A stretch of DNA of 64,000 bases, taken from positions 8,122 through 72,121 of the forward strand of contig JAWKSY010000022.1 of the NCBI GenBank assembly GCA_041402125.1. Reading direction: 5' to 3'. Shown piece after piece: positions 17,332-26,095 of this stretch. Position numbers and translations under genes: made by a program. How positions within the stretch are numbered: the first letter of the stretch is position 1; each line of letters starts with the position of its first letter. This DNA is from JAWKSY01 sp041402125. GTDB lineage: Bacteria; Planctomycetota; GCA-002687715; DRQF01. Below the pieces are notes generated by a model, which had not been told where the DNA came from, made no database searches, and worked only from the letters and a program-made list of their open reading frames with translations.

Positions 17332-18795
17332 TCACTCGGGGAGCGGGACGGGGAAGACCTCGTTCGGCTCTCGGTCCTCGCGCGCGATGGTCTTGAGGCG
17401 CGCGACGATGTCCGGATGGGCGTCCGCGACGTTCGTCGACTCCGCGGGATCGGTCTCGAGGTCGTAGAGCTGGACGGCCTTCGGGCGCTTGGTCTTCAGC
17501 CCGGCCCAGATCGCCTTCCAGCGGCCCTCGATGACGGCGATCTGGCCGCCGTACTCGGGGAACTCCCAGTGGAGGAAGGCGTGCTTCGGCTGCTCCTTCC
17601 GCCCGAGGAGGGTGGGGAGGTAGCTGAGGCCCTGGCCTCCGGCCGGGACCTCGTATCCGCAGAGCTCGCCCAGCGTCGGCATCAGGTCCTGGAAGCCGGA
17701 GACGTGATCGGTGACGGTCCCCGGCGCGACGCGGCCCGTCCAGCGCGCGATCGTCGGCACGCGGAGTCCGCCCTCGTAGACGGATCCCTTGCGACCGCGC
17801 AGGTCGCCGGCGCTGCGGAAGAAGGTGGTGTCGACACCGCCGACGTCGTGCGTCGGACCGTTGTCGCTCGTGAAGAGGACGAGCGTGTCCGGACCGAGTC
17901 CGAGCTCGTCGATCAGGCCCACCACCCGTCCCACGTGATCGTCGAGGTGGCTGATCATCGCCGCGTAGCCGGCGCGGGGACGCGGGTGGAGATAGCCGCG
18001 GCCGCCGAGATAGGGCGCCTCGTCCCACTCCTTCGGGTAGCGGTCCACCCAGCTCTGCGGCGGTTGCATCGCGAGGTGCGGCTCGACGAGAGGCAGGTAG
18101 AGGAAGAAGGGGCGATCGGCGTGGCGACGCACGAAGCCGAGCGCGGCCTCGATCATCAGGTCCGGCGCGTACTGATTGCCGCGGAAACGGCTCCAGTCTT
18201 CGGGCGCTTCCGCGAGCTTCTGGTGCGGCCGGAACGAAGGGTTGTCGAGGGGGAACTTCTCGCGGTTCAGCCAGAGATGCTCGGGGTAGAAGTTGTGGGC
18301 CTGACGCTGGCAGTTGTAGCCGAAGAAGAGGTCGAAGCCCTGGCCCACGGGATCGGAGTCCGTTCCGGGCGGGCCGAGGCCCCACTTCCCCATGCCGCCG
18401 GTCGCGTAGCCTCGCGAACGCATGAGCTCGGCGACGGTGACGACGTCGCCGCCCATCGGGTGCTGGCCCTCCGGCTTGAACTCCTTGTTCCCCCGGATCC
18501 TCGCGTGAGGGAGCGAGCGGCCGCTCATGAGGACGCAGCGCGAAGGCGCGCAGACCGGGGCGCCGGCGTAGTGCCGCGTGAAGCGCATCCCCTGGGTCGC
18601 GAGGCGATCGAGGTTCGGCGTCGCGATCTTCTCCTGCCCGTAGCAGCCGAGCTCTCCGTAGCCGAGATCGTCGGCGAGGATGACCACGACGTTCGGGAGG
18701 CGGGGCGCGGGGGCAGGTGCCGGATCCTGCGCGGGAAGGCCCGCTGCGAGGAGGAAGAGTCCGATCCCGATGGCGAGGAAGATCTTGTGACACAT
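17332..18795 (-). CDS. secreted family S1 sulfatase (arylsulfatase type)
   Basis: Sulfate-ester hydrolase exported by a signal peptide (cleavage likely near AAGLPAQ). The formylglycine site is C82-A-P-S-R in GAPVCAPSRCVLMSGR, so activation by a formylglycine-generating enzyme is required; none is in this window. Other metal/active-site motifs: LADDLGYGELGCYG at the N-terminus, GKWGLG, and TSDNGPTHD near the middle. Length (487) is normal for the family. A TAGGAT box lies 33 bases upstream of the ATG. Planctomycetes carry many such enzymes for sulfated algal or mucin-type glycans; the substrate here is open. Confidence 0.93.
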   Translation of the reverse strand: MCHKIFLAIGIGLFLLAAGLPAQDPAPAPAPRLPNVVVILADDLGYGELGCYGQEKIATPNLDRLATQGMRFTRHYAGAPVCAPSRCVLMSGRSLPHARIRGNKEFKPEGQHPMGGDVVTVAELMRSRGYATGGMGKWGLGPPGTDSDPVGQGFDLFFGYNCQRQAHNFYPEHLWLNREKFPLDNPSFRPHQKLAEAPEDWSRFRGNQYAPDLMIEAALGFVRRHADRPFFLYLPLVEPHLAMQPPQSWVDRYPKEWDEAPYLGGRGYLHPRPRAGYAAMISHLDDHVGRVVGLIDELGLGPDTLVLFTSDNGPTHDVGGVDTTFFRSAGDLRGRKGSVYEGGLRVPTIARWTGRVAPGTVTDHVSGFQDLMPTLGELCGYEVPAGGQGLSYLPTLLGRKEQPKHAFLHWEFPEYGGQIAVIEGRWKAIWAGLKTKRPKAVQLYDLETDPAESTNVADAHPDIVARLKTIAREDREPNEVFPVPLPE

Positions 18796-18913
18796 GGGGC
18801 GGGTTCGCTCCGAGGGGCCAGGGGCGGTATCCTACCCCGTTCCGCCGCGGCCGTCCCGGGATCGGGCGGCGGGGAGGCAGCGACGCAAGCCCCTGGGGCA
18901 AAGCGGCTTCGGC

Positions 18914-18938
18914 GCGCCGGTCCTCCGGCGCCTTTTTT
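18914..18938 (+). terminator. intrinsic terminator in the rpsN leader
   Basis: Perfect 7-bp hairpin GCGCCGG-TCCT-CCGGCGC followed by C and six T residues, oriented on the plus strand. No plus-strand gene lies just before it: the sulfatase is divergent. It therefore falls in the 5' leader of rpsN, about 130 bases before the start codon, or ends a short RNA. Attenuation control of the ribosomal-protein genes is the attractive reading. Confidence 0.7.
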
Positions 18939-19068
18939 GTCCGGGCCGGTGGAAGCCGGCCCCGGGCCTCGATACATTGTCGGGCCGCGGATGGTCCGAG
19001 AGGGCCCCAGGGGAACCGGATGGCCCCGGACGACCGCGGGAACCGATCACGAGACCGGACAGGGACTC

Positions 19069-19374
19069 ATGGCGAAGAAGTCGAAGCTCGAGAAGAAGAA
19101 GGAGCAGGAGCGGCTCATCGCGAAGTTCGCGGAGCGCCGTCGCCAGCTCAACGCCATCATGAAGAACTACTCGCTCCCGGTGGAGGAGCGAGAGGAAGCG
19201 CGCGCCAAGCTGCTCAAGATGCCGCGTGACTCCCACCCGAACCGGATCCGCCTGCGCTGCAGCCTGACCGGCCGCCCGCGCGCCTACTACCGCAAGTTCG
19301 GTCTCTCCCGCATCAAGTTCCGCGAGCTCGCGCACGACGGCGCCCTTCCGGGCGTCCGCAAGGCGAGCTGGTAG
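19069..19374 (+). CDS. rpsN: 30S ribosomal protein S14 (long, cysteine-pair-free form)
   Basis: Ribosomal protein S14 of 101 residues, placed in the head of the small subunit. The C-terminal signature RLRCSLTGRPRAYYRKFGLSRIKFRELA is split here by function: RNA-binding block, then a Gly-Val-Arg-Lys-Ala-Ser-Trp end. The long ~100-residue form lacks the CxxC zinc pair of the short 61-residue S14. ATG is preceded by AGGGA. It is followed after 12 bases by rpmE of type B, and a strong terminator closes the pair. A hairpin terminator precedes the gene. Confidence 0.95.
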   Translation: MAKKSKLEKKKEQERLIAKFAERRRQLNAIMKNYSLPVEEREEARAKLLKMPRDSHPNRIRLRCSLTGRPRAYYRKFGLSRIKFRELAHDGALPGVRKASW

Positions 19375-19386
19375 GAGATCAGCGCG

Positions 19387-19644
19387 ATGAAGAAAGACAC
19401 GCATCCGAACTACCGTCTGGTGTGCTTCCACGACGTGGGCGCCGACGAGAAGTTCATCGTCGGATCGACGATCGACACCAAGGACAAGATCGAGGTCGAA
19501 GGCGTCGAGTACCCGCTCGTCCGCGTCGAAATCTCGAGTGCCTCTCACCCCTTCTTCACGGGCAAGCAGAAGTTCGTCGACACGGCCGGCCGCGTCGAGA
19601 AGTTCCGCCGCCGCTACGCCTCGTCGAGCACGAAGGCGAAGTAG
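19387..19644 (+). CDS. rpmE2: 50S ribosomal protein L31 type B
   Basis: 85-residue L31 of the type B (zinc-free) kind. It shows MKKDTHPNYRLVCFHDV, the FIVGSTI block and the diagnostic ISSASHPFFTGKQKFVDTAG, RVEKFRRRY end. The zinc-binding CxxC of type A is absent. It is co-transcribed with rpsN, 12 bases apart. In several bacteria zinc-free S14 and L31 paralogues are induced together under zinc starvation by Zur. Whether the type A forms exist elsewhere in this genome cannot be seen, and no clear Zur box was found upstream. Confidence 0.95.
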   Translation: MKKDTHPNYRLVCFHDVGADEKFIVGSTIDTKDKIEVEGVEYPLVRVEISSASHPFFTGKQKFVDTAGRVEKFRRRYASSSTKAK

Positions 19645-19671
19645 CCGCCCCGGAAACGGGATTCGCTGAAG

Positions 19672-19704
19672 GCCGGCGCCCCCCGAGGGCGCCGGCTTTC
19701 TTTC
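19672..19704 (+). terminator. intrinsic terminator after rpmE2
   Basis: 9-bp stem GCCGGCGCC / GGCGCCGGC with a C/G-rich loop, followed by TTTCTTTC. It ends the rpsN-rpmE2 transcript. Confidence 0.85.
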
Positions 19705-19784
19705 ATTCCCGCCCGCGGATCCGCCGCGTTGCATAAAGATGCGGTCCCTCCAGCCCCCGGCGCGCGCCCGCCGATGAGAAGGGC

Positions 19785-19988
19785 ATGCGACTCACCGGAA
19801 TCGGCCTCCAGGGCTATCAGAACGCGCAGGGGCGTCTCGAAGGCGCCGCCACGAAGATCGTCCGCGACGGTCCCGACGTGGATGCGATCGTCGAACTGAA
19901 GCAGTCCGAGCAGGCCGGCAAGCTCAGCACCGAGATCATCAAGCGCGGGATCGAGCTCGAGGACTCGCTGCTCGACATCCTCGCCTGA
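19785..19988 (+). CDS. 67-residue helical protein resembling flagellar rod/hook end helices
   Basis: Small protein with an N-terminal LTGIGLQGYQNAQGRLEGAA segment and a C-terminal VELKQSEQAGKLSTEIIKR...LLDILA segment. Flagellar rod and hook proteins (FlgB/C/F/G) have comparable N- and C-terminal heptad helices with the same GxQxAQxRLxxAAxxI and VxLxQxxxxxxxxxxII...LLDI flavour, but the whole middle domain is missing. Stand-alone proteins of this kind are known only as hypothetical. No flagellar genes are nearby. The gene is isolated between two terminator-bounded units. Confidence 0.6.
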   Translation: MRLTGIGLQGYQNAQGRLEGAATKIVRDGPDVDAIVELKQSEQAGKLSTEIIKRGIELEDSLLDILA

Positions 19989-20045
19989 TCCCGGCGATCG
20001 GCGCCGGAGCGAGCCTCCCGCGCATCAGGAACTGACGATCGACCT

Positions 20046-21092
20046 TCAGCGCGGTCGTCGCCGGGCCACGTCCAGCTCCGGATCGAGCGCCGCGCCCTCG
20101 AACAGATGTTCGGCCAGCCGTCGCGCGCAGCCCGGGGCGTAGAGCGCGCCCTTCGAACCGAGACCGCCGAGGATCGCGATCTCCGATCGGTCCGCCGCGC
20201 GGCCGAGGTAGGGCCGCCAGTCGATCCCGCCGGCGCGCGCCCCGGCGCGGTGGTCGACGACCTCGAAGTCCGACGCGCCGATCGCGCGCCCCGCCGTCTC
20301 CAGCTCCCGTCGCCCCTTCTCCGTCGGTCCGGCCTCGGCGTCGTCCCAGGCGTAGATCGCGCCGATCTGCGCGCGATCGTCCTCGAGCGGCAGCAGCCAC
20401 TTCTCACGGTTCAGGATCGTCCGGGGCGGCGTCGAGAGGAGTCGCACGTCGAGCCGTTCGCCGCGCGAGACGCGCCAGGGCAGGCGACGGAAGGGGCCGG
20501 CGCTCGCCGCGTGGTGTCCGGTGCAGAGCACCGTCGTGTCCGGACGCGTGCCGTCGCCGAGCGGGTCCCCGTCCGCGCCCTCGACGGCGACCGCCACGGG
20601 GCGGAAGGCGCCCCGCGCCAACAGCTCCGCGCGTGTCGCCCGGAGCAGGGCCGGCACGTCGAGCGCGAAGGCCCCGAGGATCTCGAAGCCGCCGTGTTCG
20701 TCCGCCAGTTCGGGCGCGAGCGTTCCCGGCGCGTGGATCTCGCCGAGGTGGGGCGCGAGCGCGTCGTGGTCGTCGCGGGCGAGGAAGCGCTCGCGGTCCT
20801 CGGCCGACCGGAAGGCGAAGTGGATCGCGCGTTCGCGGACGAGCCGGATCCCGAAGCGGCGCTCGAGGGAAGCGTAGCGCGCACGCGCCTCGCCGGCGAA
20901 GGGGTCCCAGGCCCAGGGTCGGTTGTGCTTCGGGCCCGCGATGGGATTCACCATCCCGGCCGAGACCGGCGAGGCCGCGTGGGGGCGATCGGCGTCGACG
21001 ACGAGCACCCGGCGACCGCGGTCGAGGAGTTCGAGCGCGAGCAGGCTGCCGGCGAGTCCCTGGCCGACCACGAGCACTTCGGGGGGTGACAT
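20046..21092 (-). CDS. FAD-dependent oxidoreductase (DAO / glycine-oxidase-like)
   Basis: Flavoprotein of the D-amino-acid oxidase superfamily, 348 residues. The dinucleotide-binding motif VLVVGQGLAGSLLALELLDRG is at the very N-terminus (key residues GxGxxG), followed by an acidic strand end VVDAD and SPVSAGMVNP. A late GGLGSKGALYAPGCARRLAEHL forms the second FAD contact, as in ThiO/MnmC-C type enzymes. The substrate is probably a secondary amine or amino acid. It is convergent with the 67-residue gene and divergent from the APH-like kinase gene (59-base gap). Confidence 0.83.
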   Translation of the reverse strand: MSPPEVLVVGQGLAGSLLALELLDRGRRVLVVDADRPHAASPVSAGMVNPIAGPKHNRPWAWDPFAGEARARYASLERRFGIRLVRERAIHFAFRSAEDRERFLARDDHDALAPHLGEIHAPGTLAPELADEHGGFEILGAFALDVPALLRATRAELLARGAFRPVAVAVEGADGDPLGDGTRPDTTVLCTGHHAASAGPFRRLPWRVSRGERLDVRLLSTPPRTILNREKWLLPLEDDRAQIGAIYAWDDAEAGPTEKGRRELETAGRAIGASDFEVVDHRAGARAGGIDWRPYLGRAADRSEIAILGGLGSKGALYAPGCARRLAEHLFEGAALDPELDVARRRPR

Positions 21093-21150
21093 GCCTTCCT
21101 TGTGCGGCGCGGCGCCGCCCGAGGCAAGGGGCGGCTGCTATCCTGCGCCC

Positions 21151-22002
21151 ATGGACGCCGTGCTCGCCTCTCTCCTATGTGATCCCGCTCTCGTCGAACG
21201 GGCGGCCGACGACTGGAAGGAACTGTCCGTCGTCGGCGCGGCGAATCGCGTGTGGGCCACGTCCGACGGCGGAGGCGCGGTGCTGAAGCTCGTCGACGAT
21301 CCGGCCAAGGCGCGGCGTGAACGGCGCGGACTCGGGGTCTGGGCTCCGGCCGCGGGCGTCGCGGCGCCGCGCCTGCTCGCGTCGGAGCTCGAGCGCGAAC
21401 CCCGTGCCCTCCTGATGACGCGCCTCGTCGGAGGTCCGGTCGAGACGCGCGCCCTCACGGCGGGCGAACGCGCGGACCTTCACCGAGCGATGGGAGCGTC
21501 GTTGCGGCGCCTGCACGAGCTCCCGCTCGCGGACGAGGATCCGCTGCCGCTCGCGGAGGCGCTCCGCCGCCGGACCGAGGCGGCGCTCGCCGGCGGACCA
21601 CCGCCGGGATGCCCCGCGTCCCTCTTCGCGCGCGCCGAGCGGCGGCTCCTCGATCACGTCTGGACCGCGGGTCCGCGTCGCGCGGCGCATCGCGACTTCC
21701 GGGAACGCAACTGGTGGATCGGCGACGACGGCTCGCTCGCGGTGTTCGATTTCGAGCACGCGCGACCCGACGATCCGATGGTGGATCTCGTCCGGCTGCG
21801 CGAGACGGACTGGCGCGCCGAGCCGGCGCTCGAAGCGGCATTCCGCGAGGGCTACGGCGGTCCGGATGCGACGGAGGAGGCGCGCCTCGAGATCCTCGAG
21901 ATCGTGCACGCGCTCGGCACCTTGCGCCGACCCGCGGGCGTCGGAGGCGTCACCTTCGTCGATGCGGCGCGCGCCGTCCTCGAGCGCCGGCTCGGGGGCT
22001 GA
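21151..22002 (+). CDS. APH/choline-kinase-like phosphotransferase
   Basis: Soluble small-molecule kinase fold of 283 residues. The ATP-site lysine is probably in AVLKLVDD; the catalytic loop is HRDFRERNWW and the metal-binding motif DFEHARPDDPMVDL, matching the aminoglycoside phosphotransferase/choline kinase superfamily. A TATCCT box ends 6 bases before the ATG and there is no Shine-Dalgarno sequence, so the mRNA may be leaderless. Longer in-frame starts upstream would run through the divergent promoter region. The phosphate acceptor is unknown; antibiotic resistance should not be assumed. Confidence 0.8.
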   Translation: MDAVLASLLCDPALVERAADDWKELSVVGAANRVWATSDGGGAVLKLVDDPAKARRERRGLGVWAPAAGVAAPRLLASELEREPRALLMTRLVGGPVETRALTAGERADLHRAMGASLRRLHELPLADEDPLPLAEALRRRTEAALAGGPPPGCPASLFARAERRLLDHVWTAGPRRAAHRDFRERNWWIGDDGSLAVFDFEHARPDDPMVDLVRLRETDWRAEPALEAAFREGYGGPDATEEARLEILEIVHALGTLRRPAGVGGVTFVDAARAVLERRLGG

Positions 22003-22065
22003 GACGGGGGGCGACAGCGGCCGGCGGCTGGGGTAGAACGGGCCCTCGCCCCCCAGGAGTCCAGC

Positions 22066-25000
22066 ATGTCGATCCCTCCCCGCGTCCTCTCGATCCTCCT
22101 CGGCGTCATCCTCCTCGCGACGGTCCTCCGCGCCCAGGACGAGGGCGACGCGCGCCTGCTCCGATTCCCGCACGTCCAGGGCGACCGCGTCGCCTTCGTC
22201 CGCGGCGGCGACATCTGGACGGTGCCTCTCGCCGGCGGCGTCGCGCGGCGCGTCACGAGCTTCGACGAGGGCTTCGAACTGTTCCCGCGGATCTCGCCCG
22301 ATGGGAGCACGATCGCGTTCTCGGCCGAGTACGCGGGGTCGCGACAGATCTACGTCGTCCCCTACGAGGGCGGCGTGCCGCGCCAGCTCACCTGGTATCC
22401 CGACGTCGGTCCGATGCCGCCGCGCGGCGGATACGACAACCTGCCGCTCGACTGGACGCCGGACGGGAAGAAGATCCTCGTGCGGATGAACCGCACGCCC
22501 TACGGACAGCGCGTCGGCCGCTACTTTCTCGTCGACCCCGGCGGGGTCGGTCTCGAGACGCCGCTCGAGATCCCCGAGGGCGCGGCCGCGACCTTCTCGC
22601 CGGACGGCCGCCGACTCGCCTACAGCGTGATCAGCCGCGAGTGGCGGACCTGGAAGCGCTACCGCGCCGGCCGGGCGCAGGACGTCTGGATCTACGACCT
22701 CGATCGTCACGAGGCGACGCGTCTCACCGACTTCGCGGGCACCGACAACCAGGCGATGTGGCTGGGCGACCGCATCTACTTCACGAGCGACCGCAACGGC
22801 ACGCTCAACCTCTGGTGCCATGACCTCGCCACCGGCAAGCAGCGCGCGGTCACGAAGTACGCGGACTACGACGTCCTCTTCCCCTCGCGCGGAGCGAACG
22901 GGATCGCCTTCGAACGCGGAGGACGCCTCTGGTTCATGCACGCCGGGACGGAGGAGGTGCGCGAGATCCCGGTGCGCATCGCCGACGATCGCCCCTTCCA
23001 GCGCCCGGTCTGGCACGAGGGCGCGAAGAACCCGGGTGAGCACGCGCTCGGTCCGAAGGGCAAGTCGGCGCTCGTCGAGTTCCGCGGCGAGATCTTCGAG
23101 GTCCCGACCGCGGAGGGGGAGGCTCGCTGCCTCACGAACTCGCCGGATCGCCGCGAGCGGTCGCCCGGCTGGTCGCCGGACGGCCGCTGGATGAGCTGGC
23201 TCGCGGAGGCCGGTGACGACTACGAACTCTTCCTGCGGGATCGCGCGACGGGTGAGGAGCGACAGCTCACGCGGGACAGCGGCGCCTGGATCCTCGGCTA
23301 CTCCTGGTCGCCGGACGCGAAGTGGCTGGCGGTGTGGGACAAGGCCAACCGGCTGCGCGCGCTCGAGGTGGAGACCGGCGCGTGGCGCGAGATCGACCGT
23401 GCGGACGAGGGCGGGCTCGGCTCGGTCCGCTGGTCCGCGACCTCCGACTGGCTCGCCTGGTGCAAGACGGGCGAGAACCGTCTGCGCGACGTCTGGCTCG
23501 CGCGACTCGAGGATCCCCGTCCGGTCCGCGTGACGAGCCCGCGCTGGTCGGACGATGCCGTCGCCTTCGATCCCGAGGGACGCTACCTCTACTTCAGCTC
23601 GGCGCGCGACTTCGTGTACGGAGACCTCGGATTCGAGGAGCGGATCTACGCGCTGCTCCTCCGGCCCGATGTCGTCTCGCCGCTCGCGCCGCGTCGCGAG
23701 GTCGAGCCGCTCCCCGGGGAGGGAGAGAAGAAGGGGAAGAAGGGCGAGGAGACGGACAAGGGCGACGCGGATGCGACCGCCCGGCTCGAGATCGAACTCG
23801 AGGGCCTCGCCGACCGCCTCGTCGCGCTGCCGATGTCGAGCGGGCGCTACGGGGGCCTCCTCGCGACGGCGGCCGGTCCGCTCGTCGTCGTCGACGGCAA
23901 GCTCCAGCGCTACTCGCTCGAGGAGCGCAAGGCGGAGACCGTACTCGAGGGCGTTCGCGGCTACACGCCCGACGCGACGGTCACGCGATTCCTCTACCGC
24001 CACCAGGGCGGGATCGCGATGGCGGAGACGAAGCCCGGACAGAAGGCGGGCAAGAACGCGCTCGATCTGTCGGAGCTGCGCGTCCGCGTCGAGCCGCCCG
24101 TCGAGTGGAGCCAGATGTATCGCGACGCCTGGCGCATCATGCGGGACTGGTTCTACGACCCGAAGATGCACCGCGTCGACTGGGTCGCGAAGCGGGAGCG
24201 CTATGCGCCTCTCCTCGCGCACATGTCTCACCGCTCCGATCTCGATTTCCTGCTCGGGGAACTCGTCGGCGAGCTCAACGCGGGCCACACCTACATCCAG
24301 CCGGGCGACGGCCCCTCGGTGGCGCGCGTCCGCAACGGAGCGCTCGGGTGCGAGCTCGAGGTCGCGGACGGGCGATACCGCATCGCGAGGCTCTTCCGCG
24401 GCGAGAACTGGAACGCCGATGCGCGCAATCCGCTCACCGAGCCCGGCGTCGACGCGCGCGAGGGCGAGTTCCTCCTCGCGATCGACGGCGTCCCCCTCGC
24501 GGCGAACGAGAACCCCTACCGCCGGCTCGAGGGGCGGGCCGACCGCCCGGTGCGCCTGACGCTCGGCCCGGGGCCGGGCGAGGAGGGGGCGCGCGAGGTC
24601 GTCGTGCGACCGATCGCGAGCGAGGTCCAGCTCCGCTACGTCGACTGGGTCGAGCGCAACCGCCGTCTCGTCGACGAGCTGTCCGGCGGGAAGATCGGCT
24701 ACGTCCACGTGCCGAACACCTCCGTCGAGGGTCACCGACGGCTCTTCGAGGGCGTGCGCGCGCTCGCGCGGGAGAAGCAGGCCATCCTCGTCGACGACCG
24801 CTACAACGGCGGCGGATTCATCCCGGATCGGATGGTCCAGGCGCTCGGGAGCCGCGTGCTCAACTACTGGTCGCGGCGCGACGCCGAGCTCTACGCGACA
24901 CCGGAGTTCGGCTTCAACGGGCCGATGTGCATGCTCATCAACGGGTACTCCTCGTCGGGAGGCGATGCCTTCCCGTACTACTTCCGGAAGTCCGGTCTCG

Positions 25001-25299
25001 GGCCGCTCATCGGCCAGACGACCTGGGGTGGTCTCGTCGGCTACTCGGGATCGCCTCGCCTCGTCGACGGCGGCGGTCTCGCGGTCCCGTCCTTCGCCTT
25101 CGTCAACGACGACGGCGCCTGGGACGTCGAGGCGGTCGGGGTCGCGCCCGACATCGAGGTGCTCGACGATCCCGGAGCGATCGTCGCCGGGCGCGAACCG
25201 ATGATCGAACGCGGCGTCGCCCACCTCCTCGAGGAGATCGCGCGCCGCGCGAAGATCGTCCGGCCGCCGGTGCCGGACGGTCCCGACCGCGATCGTTGA
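22066..25299 (+). CDS. tricorn-type S41 serine protease
   Basis: Large exported peptidase (1077 residues) like tricorn protease. A signal peptide (VLSILLGVILLATVLRAQ) precedes a six-bladed propeller (about 30-300; repeats such as DIWTVPLAGGVARRVT, ISPDGSTIAFSAEY) and a second propeller (about 310-690) interrupted by a Lys/Glu/Gly linker near 550. A helical part, a PDZ domain (about 760-850) and the catalytic core follow. H741 sits in GHTYI and the nucleophile lies in the Ser962-964 cluster of NGYSSSGGD. Tricorn degrades oligopeptides; signal-bearing bacterial forms act outside the cytoplasm. TAGAAC lies 27 bases upstream. Confidence 0.93.
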   Translation: MSIPPRVLSILLGVILLATVLRAQDEGDARLLRFPHVQGDRVAFVRGGDIWTVPLAGGVARRVTSFDEGFELFPRISPDGSTIAFSAEYAGSRQIYVVPYEGGVPRQLTWYPDVGPMPPRGGYDNLPLDWTPDGKKILVRMNRTPYGQRVGRYFLVDPGGVGLETPLEIPEGAAATFSPDGRRLAYSVISREWRTWKRYRAGRAQDVWIYDLDRHEATRLTDFAGTDNQAMWLGDRIYFTSDRNGTLNLWCHDLATGKQRAVTKYADYDVLFPSRGANGIAFERGGRLWFMHAGTEEVREIPVRIADDRPFQRPVWHEGAKNPGEHALGPKGKSALVEFRGEIFEVPTAEGEARCLTNSPDRRERSPGWSPDGRWMSWLAEAGDDYELFLRDRATGEERQLTRDSGAWILGYSWSPDAKWLAVWDKANRLRALEVETGAWREIDRADEGGLGSVRWSATSDWLAWCKTGENRLRDVWLARLEDPRPVRVTSPRWSDDAVAFDPEGRYLYFSSARDFVYGDLGFEERIYALLLRPDVVSPLAPRREVEPLPGEGEKKGKKGEETDKGDADATARLEIELEGLADRLVALPMSSGRYGGLLATAAGPLVVVDGKLQRYSLEERKAETVLEGVRGYTPDATVTRFLYRHQGGIAMAETKPGQKAGKNALDLSELRVRVEPPVEWSQMYRDAWRIMRDWFYDPKMHRVDWVAKRERYAPLLAHMSHRSDLDFLLGELVGELNAGHTYIQPGDGPSVARVRNGALGCELEVADGRYRIARLFRGENWNADARNPLTEPGVDAREGEFLLAIDGVPLAANENPYRRLEGRADRPVRLTLGPGPGEEGAREVVVRPIASEVQLRYVDWVERNRRLVDELSGGKIGYVHVPNTSVEGHRRLFEGVRALAREKQAILVDDRYNGGGFIPDRMVQALGSRVLNYWSRRDAELYATPEFGFNGPMCMLINGYSSSGGDAFPYYFRKSGLGPLIGQTTWGGLVGYSGSPRLVDGGGLAVPSFAFVNDDGAWDVEAVGVAPDIEVLDDPGAIVAGREPMIERGVAHLLEEIARRAKIVRPPVPDGPDRDR

Positions 25300-25361
25300 C
25301 GCGCCCCCGATCGGTGTCCTAGGATCGGGGGACGGGAGCACGACGCAACGGGAGGCCGGAC

Positions 25362-26087
25362 ATGGACGGACGGGTCGTCTTCATCACGGGCGTGAGTTCG
25401 GGCCTGGGCGCGGGCCTCGCCCTCGAGCACCTCGATCGCGGTGACCGCGTCTTCGGCACAAGCCGGCGCGAGCCGCCCTGCGAACTCCTCGAGCACGCGC
25501 GCTTCCGCGACGCGCGGGGCGACCTGCGCGATCCGGAGCAGGCGGCGGAGATCGTCGCCACGCTCCTGGGCAAGGAGGGACGGGTCGATCTCGCCTGGCT
25601 CAACGCCGGCGTGCTCGGCGAGATCGTCGACATGCAGGACGCGACGCTCGACGAGCTCCGCGCGACGATGGAAACGAACGTCTGGGCCAACAAGTCGGTG
25701 CTCGACGCGCTCTTCGCGCTCGAGGTGCCGGTGCACCAGATCCTCACGATCTCCTCCGGCGCGGCCGTCAACGGCAACCGCGGCTGGGGCGGTTACGCGA
25801 TCTCGAAGGCCGCCCTGAACATGCTCACGCAGCTCTACGCGGCCGAGTGCGAGGACACGCACTTCTGTGCGCTCGCACCGGGCCTCGTCGACACCGCGAT
25901 GCAGGAGTCGATCCGGCTCATGCCGCCGGACCCGCGCTTTCCCTCGCTCGACAAGCTCCGCGCCGCCGGCGGCACGGACTTCATGCCCGGTCCCCGCGAG
26001 GCCGCGCGGCGTCTCGTCGACCGCGTCGACTTCATCCGCTCCCGCGTCCCCAGCGGCTCCTTCGCCGACATCCGCCTCCTCGCCTGA
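25362..26087 (+). CDS. short-chain dehydrogenase/reductase (SDR)
   Basis: Classical SDR of 241 residues. It shows the cofactor motif TGVSSGLGAGLA near the N-terminus, the structural NAG in AWLNAGVLGE, the catalytic Ser in TISSGAAVNG and YAISK (YxxxK). NADP preference is suggested by the Arg pair TSRRE after strand 2. TAGGAT lies about 37 bases upstream and GGGAGG serves as ribosome site. It is followed by a palindromic repeat and a convergent phosphoesterase gene. The substrate is unknown. Confidence 0.88.
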   Translation: MDGRVVFITGVSSGLGAGLALEHLDRGDRVFGTSRREPPCELLEHARFRDARGDLRDPEQAAEIVATLLGKEGRVDLAWLNAGVLGEIVDMQDATLDELRATMETNVWANKSVLDALFALEVPVHQILTISSGAAVNGNRGWGGYAISKAALNMLTQLYAAECEDTHFCALAPGLVDTAMQESIRLMPPDPRFPSLDKLRAAGGTDFMPGPREAARRLVDRVDFIRSRVPSGSFADIRLLA

Positions 26088-26095
26088 CGCGAAAG

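Noticed and set aside
18830..18938. Riboswitch (c-di-GMP-I) in the rpsN leader, because of a GACGCAAG stretch
   Set aside because: The conserved GNRA-capped P2 and the rest of the core do not line up; only the terminator is supported.
21175..25341. Very long minus-strand reading frame opposite the tricorn and kinase genes
   Set aside because: Composition is Arg/Glu/Ala/Val-rich with no domain; the plus strand has clear protease and kinase motifs. Such antisense frames arise from high GC and codon bias.
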